Source of the DNA: JAYPHU01 sp038127535
GTDB lineage: Bacteria; Pseudomonadota; Alphaproteobacteria; Rhodospirillales; UBA2165
Reading direction: 5' to 3'
Length of the DNA stretch: 64,000 nucleotides
NCBI GenBank assembly: GCA_038127535.1
Contig: JAYPHU010000001.1
Span: forward strand, 141,006-205,005
Shown here: positions 34,881 through 43,777 of the stretch, piece by piece
Numbering within the stretch: position 1 is the first letter of the stretch
How the letters are laid out: each line of letters begins with the position of its first letter
The notes under the pieces: generated by a model
What the model was told of the DNA's origin: nothing
Databases searched by the model: none
The model's input: the letters and a program-made list of their open reading frames with translations, nothing else
Position numbers and translations under genes: made by a program

Positions 34881-37828
34881 TGATCGCCTCCGCCGGCAAC
34901 CATCCATTCCTTGATTCGCGCCAGATGTTCATAGTCGGAATATTTTGGTGCCGCATCCGGGCGGGGCCGGGCGAGATAGGGCGTCTCCTCACGGGCGAAA
35001 TCCCGGATCAGTGCCTTCAGCCCGTCCAATGCTTCCGCCGTCAGCGCCGCGATATCGTCCCCGGCGTCCTTGATGTCACCCGCCTGCCTGCCGCCACCGA
35101 GCCGCCAATAATCCAGCGCGGCGACCTTGCCGGCGGGTAAATCCTTAAACGACCCGCTTTCGGCGATGACCGCCTCCAACGGCAATTGCGGGGCAAAGCC
35201 GGCGGCGACCTCCTTCTTGGAGGGCGGCGCACCGGTTTTATAGTCGATGATGCGCAGGGTGCCGTCCGCCAAAGTGTCGATCCGGTCGGCAAAGCCGGTC
35301 AAGGTAAAGTCTGACTCGTCCTGGGAAATCTTCATCTCACCGTTGATTTCGCTGGCGATGGCGGTGATGCCGTTCCGCGATAGCCGTTCGTGCGCGACGA
35401 ACCAGTCGGCGATGCGCAAAAATCTTGGCCACCAGAACGCCGCGACGCCGGGATAAGCGATGACGCTCTCGAATTGCTTCTCGCCGAACCCGATCAGGTG
35501 ATCCAATGCGTCGTCGGGCAGAGGTGCGTCTGCCGGAAAGGCGGTCAGGAAATCATCGAGGCTGTGATGGATCAAGGAGCCGTAATCCGCCGCATCGGGC
35601 GCCGCGTCCAGCGGCAACAATGCTCTTAGGCCCAGAATATGCCTGGCATAAACGGCATACGGGTCGCGCATCCAGGTTTCCACCTGGGTGACGGACAATT
35701 GCGTGGGCCGGGCGGCCAGCGGCGGGCGTGGCGCGGGCGGGGAGACCGGGGCGTACCCGTCCGATGCATCCAGGATCGACTGCCAATATTCCCATGGATC
35801 GCTTGGATGAAGCGCGGTCCTCAGGTCAAACCCGTCCAGGAACCGGTCCAGGCGCAACCGCCAGCGCGCCGGGACGGTGGGGGAGCCGTCCACCCGCCGC
35901 GCCCGGGTCAGGATCACCTCTTTGGCGCAGGCGGCCTGTGCGAAATCATGGGCGGTCAGGCCGATCCGGCGTTCCGGAAGCGGCAAGCCAAAGCGCTGAC
36001 GCATGGGCCGGCTCATCCACGGATCGGATTGGGTGTCCGGTGGCCAAGTGCCCTCGTTCAGCCCGCCAAGGATAATCAGGTCTGCATGTTGCAGCCGGGC
36101 TTCCAGCAGTCCCCAGATATTCAGTCTGGGGTGCCGGCCATAGCGGGGCCGCACCGCCCGGCCCGACATCAGGGTTTCCAAAAGCGCCGGATAGTCCCCG
36201 GGCGGCATGTCGCCAAGACTTCCGGCCGCGTCGATCAGTTCGGTGGTGAAGTTTGCAGCTGCCTCACCGTCTTCGCCGCGCCACAACCGGTCGGGCCCGG
36301 TGGTCTGATCATCCGCCGCCATGGCTTCGGCAAACGTGATGTGAGAATCGACGAGATCAGGGAGCGCGACAGTGTTCTCTCTCATCAGTGCGGCGAAGGA
36401 CGCTGCAGCTGCCGCCATCGTTTCCAGCCAGGGGATCAGAGGCTGATGCTGTTCTTTGGTGAGCGCCTTTTTCAGCCCCTCCAAGCCTGCTTCCGGGCGG
36501 GGCCCGCGCAGCGCCGCGATCTCTATCGCTCGCACCCAGTCGCGGAGGGCCGCCGGCGCTTGCCCCCCGGCGGCCAGAGGATGCTTGAACAGGGCCAGCA
36601 ATGAGAGGGGCGAGAACTCGTCGGCGACCGCCTCGGCCGTCAGTTTCAGAAACATACCGGGCGGCGTGTTGGCCAATGGCTGGCCGGCGGAATCATCGAT
36701 CTCGATGTCCCAACGGCGGAGCTCCGCCGCCGCCCGCCGGGCGAGGGAGCGATCTGGGGTCACCAGCGCTGCGGTGCGTTCCGGCGTTTCCAGGGCCTGG
36801 CGCATCATCAGGGCGATGGCCACGGATTCCTCCTCCGGGCTTTCGAAGTCGGCCACAGACAGGCCGGCCATCGCCGCTTCACCGGGTGCGTCTTCGTCCC
36901 GCCAGCGATCTGTCGCCGCCGCCGGGCTCATCACTCGGTGCAGCAGATCGACCCGCGGGTTGAGCGGTTTGACCAACTCCGACTCCCAAAGCCCGACATC
37001 GCCGATCGACAGTCCCATCTGGTGGACCAAGTGGACCATTCCGTATTGAGGATGATCCTCATCCAAACCCTCGGCGTCGTCCTCGCCCAGAGACGTGTCG
37101 AGCCCCGGCAGGACCACGGCGCTGTCCGGCAGGCCGGCGACCAACGTCAACAAATCGGCAGTGGCCGGAATGCTACCCGTCGAACCGGCGGCGATAATGG
37201 GTCCGGACGGCGGATGCTCGGCCCAGAGCCGGGTCTGGCGTTCCAGCAGCCGGTTGCGCCGGTCCACCGCGTCCAAAGCGCCTTGTTCCTCCAGGATCGC
37301 CGGCCAGGTGTCGGTGAGAATTTTCAGGAAATCCAGGGTGAGCTGCCAGTGCTCGGCAAAATCTTCCGGCACTAGATTCTCGAGCCCGTCGAACGAAAGC
37401 CGCTCGGTCTGCACCTGATCCAATAGCCGGCCCAGCTCCCGGGCCAGTTGGGCGGCCTGATCCGTTCCCGCTTGGCCCTGTTCGAACTTCTGCACCATTC
37501 GGGTCAGAAGTAACTGCCGCTTCAGCCCGCCGATGGCCGGCGGCAGTTCGGCGGCGGCCACATGTGCCCCGTCGCCGGCTTCGGAGATGGCCAGTTCGTC
37601 CTCGTCGAGATCACCCAGTGGATAGAGCCGGGGCAGAAGCAAGGGCTTGCCGCCGGAAAGCCGAAGAAACGCTTCGCGCAGGCTGCGCACGGCGCGCCGG
37701 GTCGGCAGCAAAACCGTGTAATCCATCAACGCGGCGGGGTCCCCGCCGGTCCGTGCCATTAGCCCATCGGCCAAAGCGTCCACGAAGGGGGTGTTGGGCG
37801 GAATGGTATAGACGGTTTTATCGGTCAT
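34877..37828 (-). CDS. addB: Double-strand break repair protein AddB
   Basis: A 983-residue partner of AddA with an inactivated helicase-like region and a C-terminal nuclease domain. The nuclease motif RIIDYKTGAPPSKKEVAAGFAPQLPLEA is near residue 880. The ATG at 37828 (MTDKTVYTIPPNTPFVDALADGL) matches the alphaproteobacterial family start and lies 11 bases past the murU-like stop; the longer frame to 37927 runs into that gene. The order murU-addB-addA-trxA with tsaE upstream is conserved in Rhodospirillales-type genomes. Confidence 0.93.
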   Translation of the reverse strand: MTDKTVYTIPPNTPFVDALADGLMARTGGDPAALMDYTVLLPTRRAVRSLREAFLRLSGGKPLLLPRLYPLGDLDEDELAISEAGDGAHVAAAELPPAIGGLKRQLLLTRMVQKFEQGQAGTDQAAQLARELGRLLDQVQTERLSFDGLENLVPEDFAEHWQLTLDFLKILTDTWPAILEEQGALDAVDRRNRLLERQTRLWAEHPPSGPIIAAGSTGSIPATADLLTLVAGLPDSAVVLPGLDTSLGEDDAEGLDEDHPQYGMVHLVHQMGLSIGDVGLWESELVKPLNPRVDLLHRVMSPAAATDRWRDEDAPGEAAMAGLSVADFESPEEESVAIALMMRQALETPERTAALVTPDRSLARRAAAELRRWDIEIDDSAGQPLANTPPGMFLKLTAEAVADEFSPLSLLALFKHPLAAGGQAPAALRDWVRAIEIAALRGPRPEAGLEGLKKALTKEQHQPLIPWLETMAAAAASFAALMRENTVALPDLVDSHITFAEAMAADDQTTGPDRLWRGEDGEAAANFTTELIDAAGSLGDMPPGDYPALLETLMSGRAVRPRYGRHPRLNIWGLLEARLQHADLIILGGLNEGTWPPDTQSDPWMSRPMRQRFGLPLPERRIGLTAHDFAQAACAKEVILTRARRVDGSPTVPARWRLRLDRFLDGFDLRTALHPSDPWEYWQSILDASDGYAPVSPPAPRPPLAARPTQLSVTQVETWMRDPYAVYARHILGLRALLPLDAAPDAADYGSLIHHSLDDFLTAFPADAPLPDDALDHLIGFGEKQFESVIAYPGVAAFWWPRFLRIADWFVAHERLSRNGITAIASEINGEMKISQDESDFTLTGFADRIDTLADGTLRIIDYKTGAPPSKKEVAAGFAPQLPLEAVIAESGSFKDLPAGKVAALDYWRLGGGRQAGDIKDAGDDIAALTAEALDGLKALIRDFAREETPYLARPRPDAAPKYSDYEHLARIKEWMVAGGGDQ

Positions 37829-37839
37829 GCCGCTTGGGT

Positions 37840-38583
37840 CTACGGGCGGCGGCGATTGCCGGGATAGCGCTCGCGGAAGTAATCCTCGGCCTGGTCGAGC
37901 TCGTCCGGCGTGCCGATGTGGAACCACTCCCCATCATGCACAAGGCCATAGAGCCGCGCCGCCTCGATCGCCTTGTCATAAATTATATTTAGGGAAAACT
38001 TGCCGTCCGGCGTGTTGTCGAACAGCGCCGGCGTTAAAATCTGTACCCCGGCAAACAGATAGGGGGAGACCTCCCGCTCCGGCCGGCGGGTCAGTTGCCC
38101 CATCGGATCGGCGAGAAAATCGCCGCGGCCCCCGTAGCCGTACGCCTCCACCGTTGAATGCAGGAGCAACAGGGCGTCCATCTCGTCCAGATTCCAGCGT
38201 CCCGCCAGCCGGGTCAGCGCCGGCCGCGTACCGTCCAGCCACAGGGCGTCGCCGTTGATCACGTAAAACGGCTCGTCTCCCAAATGCTTGAGCGCCAGTT
38301 TGACTCCACCGCCGGTTTCCAATGGCGCGTCGGTTTCGGGAGACAGAACAATTTCAATGTCTTTGCGTCTTTTGACATGCTGCTCAATCTGATCGGCCAA
38401 GTGATGTGTATTGATGATCGCCGTTTCCACACCGGCCTGGACCAAGTGATCCAGGCTGTAATCCAGCAGGGTCCGGTCATCCACTGTGATCAGCGGCTTC
38501 GGCATATTGTAGGTGATCGGCCGCATACGGAGCCCGAGTCCAGCCGCCAGGATCATCGCGAACTTTGGCGTGGTCGTACTCAT
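37840..38583 (-). CDS. murU: N-acetylmuramate alpha-1-phosphate uridylyltransferase (MurU-like)
   Basis: A 247-residue nucleotidyltransferase with N-terminal MILAAGLGLRMRPITYNMPKPLI (the GxGxRxRPxTxxxPKP signature), the metal-binding NGDALW near residue 112 and the late EWFHIGTPDELDQAE. In the cell-wall recycling route that bypasses de novo UDP-GlcNAc synthesis, MurU makes UDP-MurNAc from MurNAc-1-phosphate. The adjacent amgK-like kinase, overlapped by 4 bases, makes its substrate. The pair next to tsaE is typical, which strengthens the specific call over a generic sugar nucleotidyltransferase. Confidence 0.85.
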   Translation of the reverse strand: MSTTTPKFAMILAAGLGLRMRPITYNMPKPLITVDDRTLLDYSLDHLVQAGVETAIINTHHLADQIEQHVKRRKDIEIVLSPETDAPLETGGGVKLALKHLGDEPFYVINGDALWLDGTRPALTRLAGRWNLDEMDALLLLHSTVEAYGYGGRGDFLADPMGQLTRRPEREVSPYLFAGVQILTPALFDNTPDGKFSLNIIYDKAIEAARLYGLVHDGEWFHIGTPDELDQAEDYFRERYPGNRRRP

Positions 38584-39590
38584 ACGGGTTCAAGCTCCGG
38601 GGAAGTTTGCCGTTTGTCCGCCGGCGCATGCTCGCTTATCCACTTTGCTAAGGAGGCTAACTCCGGCAAGGCGCAGGCGTCGTCTAGCAACCGCCACACG
38701 CGTGGAATATGCACCAGGTAGTCGGGTTTGCCGTCGCGAATCAACAGCCGGGTAAAGATACCGATCACCTTGCAGTGGCGGTGGGCGGCCAGGATTCTGT
38801 AGCCGGTCATGAATGTGTCCCGGTCCACATCGGGAACGGCGGCCAGATAACGTTCGATCATCTTGTCGGCAAGGCCCGGCGCCAGGTCCCGGCGCGCATC
38901 CTCCAGCAAAGACATCAGATCATAGGCCGGCGGACCGGCCACCGCGTCCTGGAAGTCCAACAGCCCGCACGCGGCCACCCCGGACCGGTCCGGCAGCCAC
39001 AAAAGATTGTCGGCGTGAAAATCCCGCAGGACCAGGGTCGCCGGGATATCGCTCAGCAGCTTGAGCGCTGCCCGCCAAATATCCTCATAAGCCGCCCTGA
39101 CCTCTGCTGGTGTCTCCTGGCCGGTTGCGCGCGGCAGATACCAATCGGTCAGTAAGTACGCCTCGTCCAACAACCGTTGTTCATCATAAAGTGGGAGGCC
39201 GTCGGGGATTGCCTCTCCGGCAGGCCGGCGGTGCAAGTCGATCAGCACGTCGGTGGCAACTTGATAGAGCGCCGCTTCGTCAGCGTCGGCGGCGAGCGCA
39301 TGGGTAAACGTCCCGTCGCCCAAATCCTCCAGCAACAGAAAGCCGTTTTCCGCATCTTTGTAGAGGAGTTCCGGCGCGCTATAGCCCAGGCCGCGGAGGT
39401 GATTGGTCATTGCGATAAAGGGCCGCACATCTTCCTGGGGCGGCTGGGCGTCCATCAACACGGCGGTTTTGCCGCCCAGATGCACCCGGTCATAGCGGCG
39501 AAACGACGCGTCGCCGGCCAGGGGGCGGCGTTGCGCGCCCTGCCAGCCGGCATCCTCCAGAAATCTCTCGATCAAGGTGGAACGGTCCAC
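38580..39590 (-). CDS. amgK: N-acetylmuramate/N-acetylglucosamine anomeric kinase (AmgK-like)
   Basis: A 336-residue phosphotransferase of the APH fold. The catalytic loop is VLRDFHADNLLWLP near residue 192 (HxDN motif) and the metal segment GLLDFQDAVAGPPAYDLMSLLEDAR near residue 213. AmgK phosphorylates MurNAc at carbon 1 for MurU in peptidoglycan recycling, a route that bypasses the fosfomycin-sensitive MurA step (established for Pseudomonas and Caulobacter). It overlaps murU and follows tsaE by 15 bases. Confidence 0.85.
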   Translation of the reverse strand: MDRSTLIERFLEDAGWQGAQRRPLAGDASFRRYDRVHLGGKTAVLMDAQPPQEDVRPFIAMTNHLRGLGYSAPELLYKDAENGFLLLEDLGDGTFTHALAADADEAALYQVATDVLIDLHRRPAGEAIPDGLPLYDEQRLLDEAYLLTDWYLPRATGQETPAEVRAAYEDIWRAALKLLSDIPATLVLRDFHADNLLWLPDRSGVAACGLLDFQDAVAGPPAYDLMSLLEDARRDLAPGLADKMIERYLAAVPDVDRDTFMTGYRILAAHRHCKVIGIFTRLLIRDGKPDYLVHIPRVWRLLDDACALPELASLAKWISEHAPADKRQTSPELEPV

Positions 39591-39605
39591 GACCGGCTCC
39601 TTCCG

Positions 39606-40076
39606 TCAAAGCCTGGCCAACCGGCCGGCCCAATTTTCGCCCCCATCTAAAGTGATTTGCCGGGCCGTGTCATCCGCCGATTGGTCAATTTGCACTCGTA
39701 AGACCTCACGTGGCAAATAGGGCCCGAGATTCTCCGGCCATTCGATTAGGGAGATGCCCTCGGCAAAAGCGTCGTCGATGCCCAGCTCCAGTGCGTCTTC
39801 CGGCCGTTCCAGCCGGTAAAGATCGAAATGATAAATCACCGCGTACGTGGCCTCATAGGTCTGTACCAGAGTGAAGGTTGGGCTCGGCACTTCGGTGACG
39901 CCGGTCAGGGATTGGATGAAGGCACGAGCAAACACCGTCTTGCCGGCCCCCAGGTCGCCCGACAGCGCGATTACGTCGCCGGCTTTGGCCGCGGGCGCGA
40001 GACGTCGCGCCATCGCCTCCGTCTCCGCCTCGGTAGTGCAATTAAAGCTCAGGCTCGGGGAACCGCCGGCCGTCAT
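39606..40076 (-). CDS. tsaE: tRNA threonylcarbamoyladenosine biosynthesis ATPase TsaE
   Basis: A 156-residue P-loop ATPase needed for t6A37 modification of ANN-decoding tRNAs. Walker A is ALSGDLGAGKTVFARAF near residue 30; TEVPSPTFTLVQTYE near residue 55 and HFDLYRLERPEDALELGIDD near residue 78 are family signatures; EWPENLGPYLP follows. ATG 40076 overlaps the upstream kinase stop (ATGA); the longer frame to 40172 lies inside that gene. Confidence 0.95.
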   Translation of the reverse strand: MTAGGSPSLSFNCTTEAETEAMARRLAPAAKAGDVIALSGDLGAGKTVFARAFIQSLTGVTEVPSPTFTLVQTYEATYAVIYHFDLYRLERPEDALELGIDDAFAEGISLIEWPENLGPYLPREVLRVQIDQSADDTARQITLDGGENWAGRLARL

Positions 40077-41566
40077 GACGCGCCTTCGGTTGCCGCCGGC
40101 AAAATGATCCGGGCGGTGGTGCCCCGGTTCAACCTCGATTCGATTTCGAACGCGCCGCCATGAATCTTGCAAATGCGTTTCACCACCATCAAGCCCAGCC
40201 CCGCGCTCAATGGCCGGTCTTCGGCAAGGGCGCCCCCCTCGTCGAGGGCGGCCAAGTCTTCCTTGGGCAGGCCGGCGCCGGTATCGCGGACGGTCACGGT
40301 GATTCGTTCCGGGTCCCGTGCCGCGCCGAGCGTAATGATCCCGCCTGAGCCCGTCAGTATCAGGGCATTATTCATCAGATAGGTGAGGGCGCGGTGAATC
40401 CGGCCCTTGTCGGCGGCGAGCCACCCGATATCCGTGGGGCAGTCGAAGGCTAGCGTGATTTTCCTTTCCCGCGCTCGGTGCTCGGCCTCCCTCAATAGGT
40501 TCACCAGTTCGGGGTGAAGATCGAAGCTTTCCAGCGCCAGTTGGGCCTGTCCAGCGTCGATGGAGCTCAACTCCATCGTATCAGCGATCAGATCTTTGAT
40601 CGCCTGCGCCGTCTCGGTGATGCCGTCCACATACTCCCGTTGGCGGGACATTAGCGGACCGAAATACTCGCCGGCTAAAAGTTCCGCGAAGCCCGAGACG
40701 GTGGTCAGCGGCGTCCTCAGTTCATGAGACAAGGTCGCCAAGAAGGCCGACTTGAGCCGGCTCTCGGCGGTGGCGGTCTCTGATTGCTCTCTCAATTCGT
40801 CTTCGATCCGCACGCTGTCTGTCACATCCCGGTAGTGCAGCAACGTGCCGCCATCGGGCAAGGGAATGTGGCCGCCGTCCAGGACCCGCCCGTCGTTGAG
40901 GCGCAGCCGGTCGCGCCCCGATTTGCGGCTGGTCAGCCGGCCGGTGAGGCGCTGACGCACGGCGGGCCAATCGGGTGTCACTGGCAATACTGTGCGAGTG
41001 GCGTCGAGAAAATCCCCGAGCCGCCATCCCTGCCGGGTGATGTCTTCGGAGAACCTCCAGAGCGCTGTGAGCGCTCCATTGGCGTACTTCAGTCCGCCGC
41101 CGGGATCGAACACGGCGACTCCGTCCTGCAGGTGATCCAAAGTCGTTCGCTGAACCGATTGAACCTCTTTCAACGCCCGCTCCGCGGCCAGCATGGCCGT
41201 GGTGTCCCGGTAGCAGACCACACTGCCGCCGGCGGGGGAGGGGACGATGCTGACAATCAGGCTGGCCCCGTCGGGTAGGTGTGCGGTGTCCGCGGATACA
41301 CTAACCGGCGGGGTCAGCTTGGCGATCTCCGCCGCCCGATAGCCCTTATAGTCCACCTGTTCCGGCAGGCGGCGTGCATCCCGCAGTTCATCGAGGATCG
41401 CGCCCAAAGACGGGGTGCTGTCCAGCCACTCAGCCGTAAGGCCCCAGAGTGAAACGTAGGCGCTGTTATAGGATATCAGCCGGACATCCGCATCGAACAC
41501 GGCCACGGCCACCGGCAGGCAGTCGAGCAGGTCGGTTTGGTCGATGGGCTGTTCGAGGACGCTCAC
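40073..41566 (-). CDS. PAS-domain sensor histidine kinase
   Basis: A 497-residue soluble kinase without membrane segments. PAS-like domains lie at about residues 10-120 (LPVAVAVFDADVRLISYNSAYVSLWGL) and 140-250. The HisKA phospho-His is in LATLSHELRTPLTTVSGFAELL near residue 280. The HATPase domain has the N-box YLMNNALI, G1 VTVRDTGAGLPKED and G2 SAGLGLMVVKRICKIHGG. The partner response regulator is not adjacent. Its place between ahcY and tsaE is conserved in related alphaproteobacteria. The signal is unknown. Confidence 0.88.
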   Translation of the reverse strand: MSVLEQPIDQTDLLDCLPVAVAVFDADVRLISYNSAYVSLWGLTAEWLDSTPSLGAILDELRDARRLPEQVDYKGYRAAEIAKLTPPVSVSADTAHLPDGASLIVSIVPSPAGGSVVCYRDTTAMLAAERALKEVQSVQRTTLDHLQDGVAVFDPGGGLKYANGALTALWRFSEDITRQGWRLGDFLDATRTVLPVTPDWPAVRQRLTGRLTSRKSGRDRLRLNDGRVLDGGHIPLPDGGTLLHYRDVTDSVRIEDELREQSETATAESRLKSAFLATLSHELRTPLTTVSGFAELLAGEYFGPLMSRQREYVDGITETAQAIKDLIADTMELSSIDAGQAQLALESFDLHPELVNLLREAEHRARERKITLAFDCPTDIGWLAADKGRIHRALTYLMNNALILTGSGGIITLGAARDPERITVTVRDTGAGLPKEDLAALDEGGALAEDRPLSAGLGLMVVKRICKIHGGAFEIESRLNRGTTARIILPAATEGAS

Positions 41567-41578
41567 GCGGGAATCTTA

Positions 41579-41599
41579 GTCGGGGGCCGGGCCCCCGAC
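41579..41599. terminator. GC-rich hairpin between ahcY and the PAS kinase
   Basis: GTCGGGGGC (41579-41587) pairs perfectly with GCCCCCGAC (41591-41599) across a 3-base loop. No T tract follows on the minus strand, so it may be a pause or partial terminator that separates highly expressed ahcY from the kinase gene 13 bases downstream. Confidence 0.45.
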
Positions 41600-41632
41600 A
41601 AGAGCGCGTGATCCGCTGAAGCTACGAGAGGA

Positions 41633-42928
41633 TTAGTAGCGATAGTGCTCCGGCTTGAACGGACCTTCCTGGCTCATGCCCAGGTACTCGGCCTGTTTGG
41701 TCGTCAGCGTGGTCATCTTCACGCCGAGCTTGCCGAGATGCAGCTGTGCGACTTTTTCGTCGAGCTGCTTCGGCAACACGTACACTTTGTTATCGTAGTT
41801 TTCGTGGTGGTTCCAGAGCTCGATCTGCGCCAGCACCTGGTTGGTGAAGGACGCGCTCATAACGAAACTCGGGTGGCCAGTGGCGCAACCCAGGTTGACC
41901 AGACGGCCTTCGGCCAGAACCAGCAGGCGCTTGCCGTCGGGGAACTCAACCTCGTCCACCTGCGGCTTCACATTGTGCCATTTGTAGTTCCGCAGGGCCT
42001 CGATCTGAATTTCGGAATCGAAGTGCCCGATGTTGCAGACGATGGCCCGGTCCTTCATCTCCCGCATATGGTCGATGGTAATGACGTCGATGTTGCCGGT
42101 GGTGGTCACGAAGATATCGCCGATTGCGGCGGCGTCTTCCATGGTGACAACTTCATAGCCTTCCATGGAAGCCTGCAGCGCGCAGATTGGGTCGATCTCG
42201 GTTACCAGGACGCGGGCGCCCTGATTGCGCAGGCTGGCGGCGGAGCCTTTGCCCACATCGCCGTAGCCGCAGACTACGCCGATCTTGCCGGCCACCATCA
42301 CGTCGGTAGCGCGCTTGATGCCGTCGACCAGGCTTTCCCGGCAGCCATAAAGGTTATCGAACTTGGACTTGGTCACACTGTCGTTCACGTTGATCGCCGG
42401 AACCAGCAGCTTGCCCTCTTTCTCCATTTCATAGAGACGGTGCACGCCGGTGGTGGTTTCCTCGGACAGGCCGCGAACGTCTTTCAGCAGTTCCGGCGTC
42501 TTCTCGTGCATGACCAGGGTCAAGTCGCCGCCGTCGTCCAAAATCATATTCGGGGTCCAACCATCGGGGCCCTCGATGGTTTTATCGATGCACCACCAGA
42601 ACTCCTCGTCGGTCTCGCCTTTCCAGGCAAACACCGGCACGCCGGTCTCGGCGATGGCGGAGGCCGCGTGATCCTGCGTCGAGAAAATGTTGCAGGAGCT
42701 CCAGCGCACCGAAGCGCCGAGTGCGGTCAGGGTTTCAATCAGCACTGCTGTCTGAATGGTCATGTGCAGGCAACCCGCGATGCGAGCGCCGGCCAGGGGC
42801 TTGCTGTCACCATATTCTTCGCGGAGCGCCATCAGGCCCGGCATTTCCGTTTCGGCGATGGCGATTTCCTTACGGCCCCAATCGGCCAATCCAATATCCG
42901 CAACTTTGTAGTCAACTTGAGCATCCAT
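41633..42928 (-). CDS. ahcY: Adenosylhomocysteinase
   Basis: A 431-residue NAD-dependent enzyme splitting S-adenosylhomocysteine to adenosine and homocysteine. Signatures are SCNIFSTQDHAASAI near residue 79, the active-site segment INVNDSVTKSKFDNLYGC near 190, the NAD-binding GYGDVGKGSAASLRNQGARVLVTEIDP near 220, and the C-terminal KPEHYRY. Length is standard. The 108-base upstream region to the HPr gene carries two short inverted repeats but no riboswitch pattern recognised by eye. Confidence 0.97.
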   Translation of the reverse strand: MDAQVDYKVADIGLADWGRKEIAIAETEMPGLMALREEYGDSKPLAGARIAGCLHMTIQTAVLIETLTALGASVRWSSCNIFSTQDHAASAIAETGVPVFAWKGETDEEFWWCIDKTIEGPDGWTPNMILDDGGDLTLVMHEKTPELLKDVRGLSEETTTGVHRLYEMEKEGKLLVPAINVNDSVTKSKFDNLYGCRESLVDGIKRATDVMVAGKIGVVCGYGDVGKGSAASLRNQGARVLVTEIDPICALQASMEGYEVVTMEDAAAIGDIFVTTTGNIDVITIDHMREMKDRAIVCNIGHFDSEIQIEALRNYKWHNVKPQVDEVEFPDGKRLLVLAEGRLVNLGCATGHPSFVMSASFTNQVLAQIELWNHHENYDNKVYVLPKQLDEKVAQLHLGKLGVKMTTLTTKQAEYLGMSQEGPFKPEHYRY

Positions 42929-43002
42929 GACTCATTCTCCAAAAAAATAAACCTGTGGGGGATGTATTCCATTGGCGGGGACTTACCAGGGGAAAGGCCG
43001 AG

Positions 43003-43017
43003 TTACAAGGCCTGTAA
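43003..43017. promoter_or_regulatory. Inverted repeat upstream of ahcY
   Basis: TTACA-AGGCC-TGTAA (arms of 5 bases) lies 75 bases upstream of the ahcY start; a second repeat AGGCT-A-AGCCT is at 43021-43031. They could be an operator or a hairpin in the HPr-ahcY mRNA. No T tract follows. Confidence 0.3.
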
Positions 43018-43036
43018 TCCAGGCTAAGCCTAGGTT

Positions 43037-43303
43037 TCAGTCCTCGTCGAATTTTACCGCCACCAGCGCGGTAATGGCGGCCAGCGCCTGATCCGCCTCG
43101 TTGCCGTCGGTGGAAACCTGGATTGTGTCACCGGTGGCGGCAGCCAGCATCAAAAGCCCCATGATGGAGCCGCCGGTCACCGTCTGACCGTCCTTGGATA
43201 CAAAAACATGAGCGTCAAACCGGGCGGCCACCTGAACGAATTTTGCCGCCGCCCGCGCGTGAAGACCGCGTTTGTTCAGAATGGTGAGGGTGGCGCTGGG
43301 CAA
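43037..43303 (-). CDS. ptsH: HPr family phosphocarrier protein (regulatory PTS)
   Basis: An 88-residue HPr. The phosphorylated His is H15 in NKRGLHARAAAKF, and the HprK target Ser is S46 in TGGSIMGLLML. Both sites are present, which matches the HprK-like kinase encoded three genes upstream. No EII permeases are encoded here, so the chain is regulatory rather than for sugar uptake. It lies 33 bases after the EIIA gene, in one leftward cluster. Confidence 0.95.
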   Translation of the reverse strand: MPSATLTILNKRGLHARAAAKFVQVAARFDAHVFVSKDGQTVTGGSIMGLLMLAAATGDTIQVSTDGNEADQALAAITALVAVKFDED

Positions 43304-43336
43304 GAAAAGATGGGAGCTGGACCGGCGGATGCTGGG

Positions 43337-43744
43337 TTAGCTCGCCTCCTTGTTCAGGAGTTTGGAGGCGACGTTGATGTATTTCCGACCCGCTTCCTGC
43401 GCCATCTCGATAGCTTCTTCCATCTCGCACTTTCCGCGGATGCTGGCCAATTTAACCAGCATGGGCAGATTGACGCCGGCGATCACCTCCGTGTCCGCCC
43501 GCTCCATGGTTGCAATCGCCAGGTTGGATGGCGTGCCGCCAAACATATCAGTAAGGACGATGACACCTTTGCCGCCTTCGACCCGGGTAATGGCGGTCAG
43601 AATATCCGTGCGGCGGTGATCCATGTCATCGTCGGGGCCGATGCTGATGGCCGCGACGTTCTCCTGGGGGCCGACCACGTGCTCCATTGCCTTTACCAGC
43701 TCGTCAGCCAAATCACCATGCGTGACGATCACCAATCCAATCAT
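43337..43744 (-). CDS. PTS EIIA of the mannose class
   Basis: A 135-residue EIIA(Man)-fold protein. The phospho-His is H9 in MIGLVIVTHGDLADELVKAMEHV; VLTDMFGGTPSNLAIATM near residue 63 is the family signature. With HPr and HprK it forms a phosphorelay that in alphaproteobacteria modulates ChvG/ChvI signalling and carbon metabolism (known in Rhizobiales; inferred here from the same gene order). Confidence 0.92.
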   Translation of the reverse strand: MIGLVIVTHGDLADELVKAMEHVVGPQENVAAISIGPDDDMDHRRTDILTAITRVEGGKGVIVLTDMFGGTPSNLAIATMERADTEVIAGVNLPMLVKLASIRGKCEMEEAIEMAQEAGRKYINVASKLLNKEAS

Positions 43745-43777
43745 GCATTTATTCCTTTTCGGGCGCTGGCCGGAGCG

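Noticed and set aside
41645..43027. 460-codon open frame antisense to ahcY
   Set aside because: It mirrors the ahcY frame, shows no protein family pattern and would cover the ahcY promoter.
42929..43036. SAH or SAM riboswitch upstream of ahcY
   Set aside because: The region is only 108 bases and holds two short inverted repeats, and no known riboswitch core was recognised by eye. A covariance-model search would be needed to exclude it fully.
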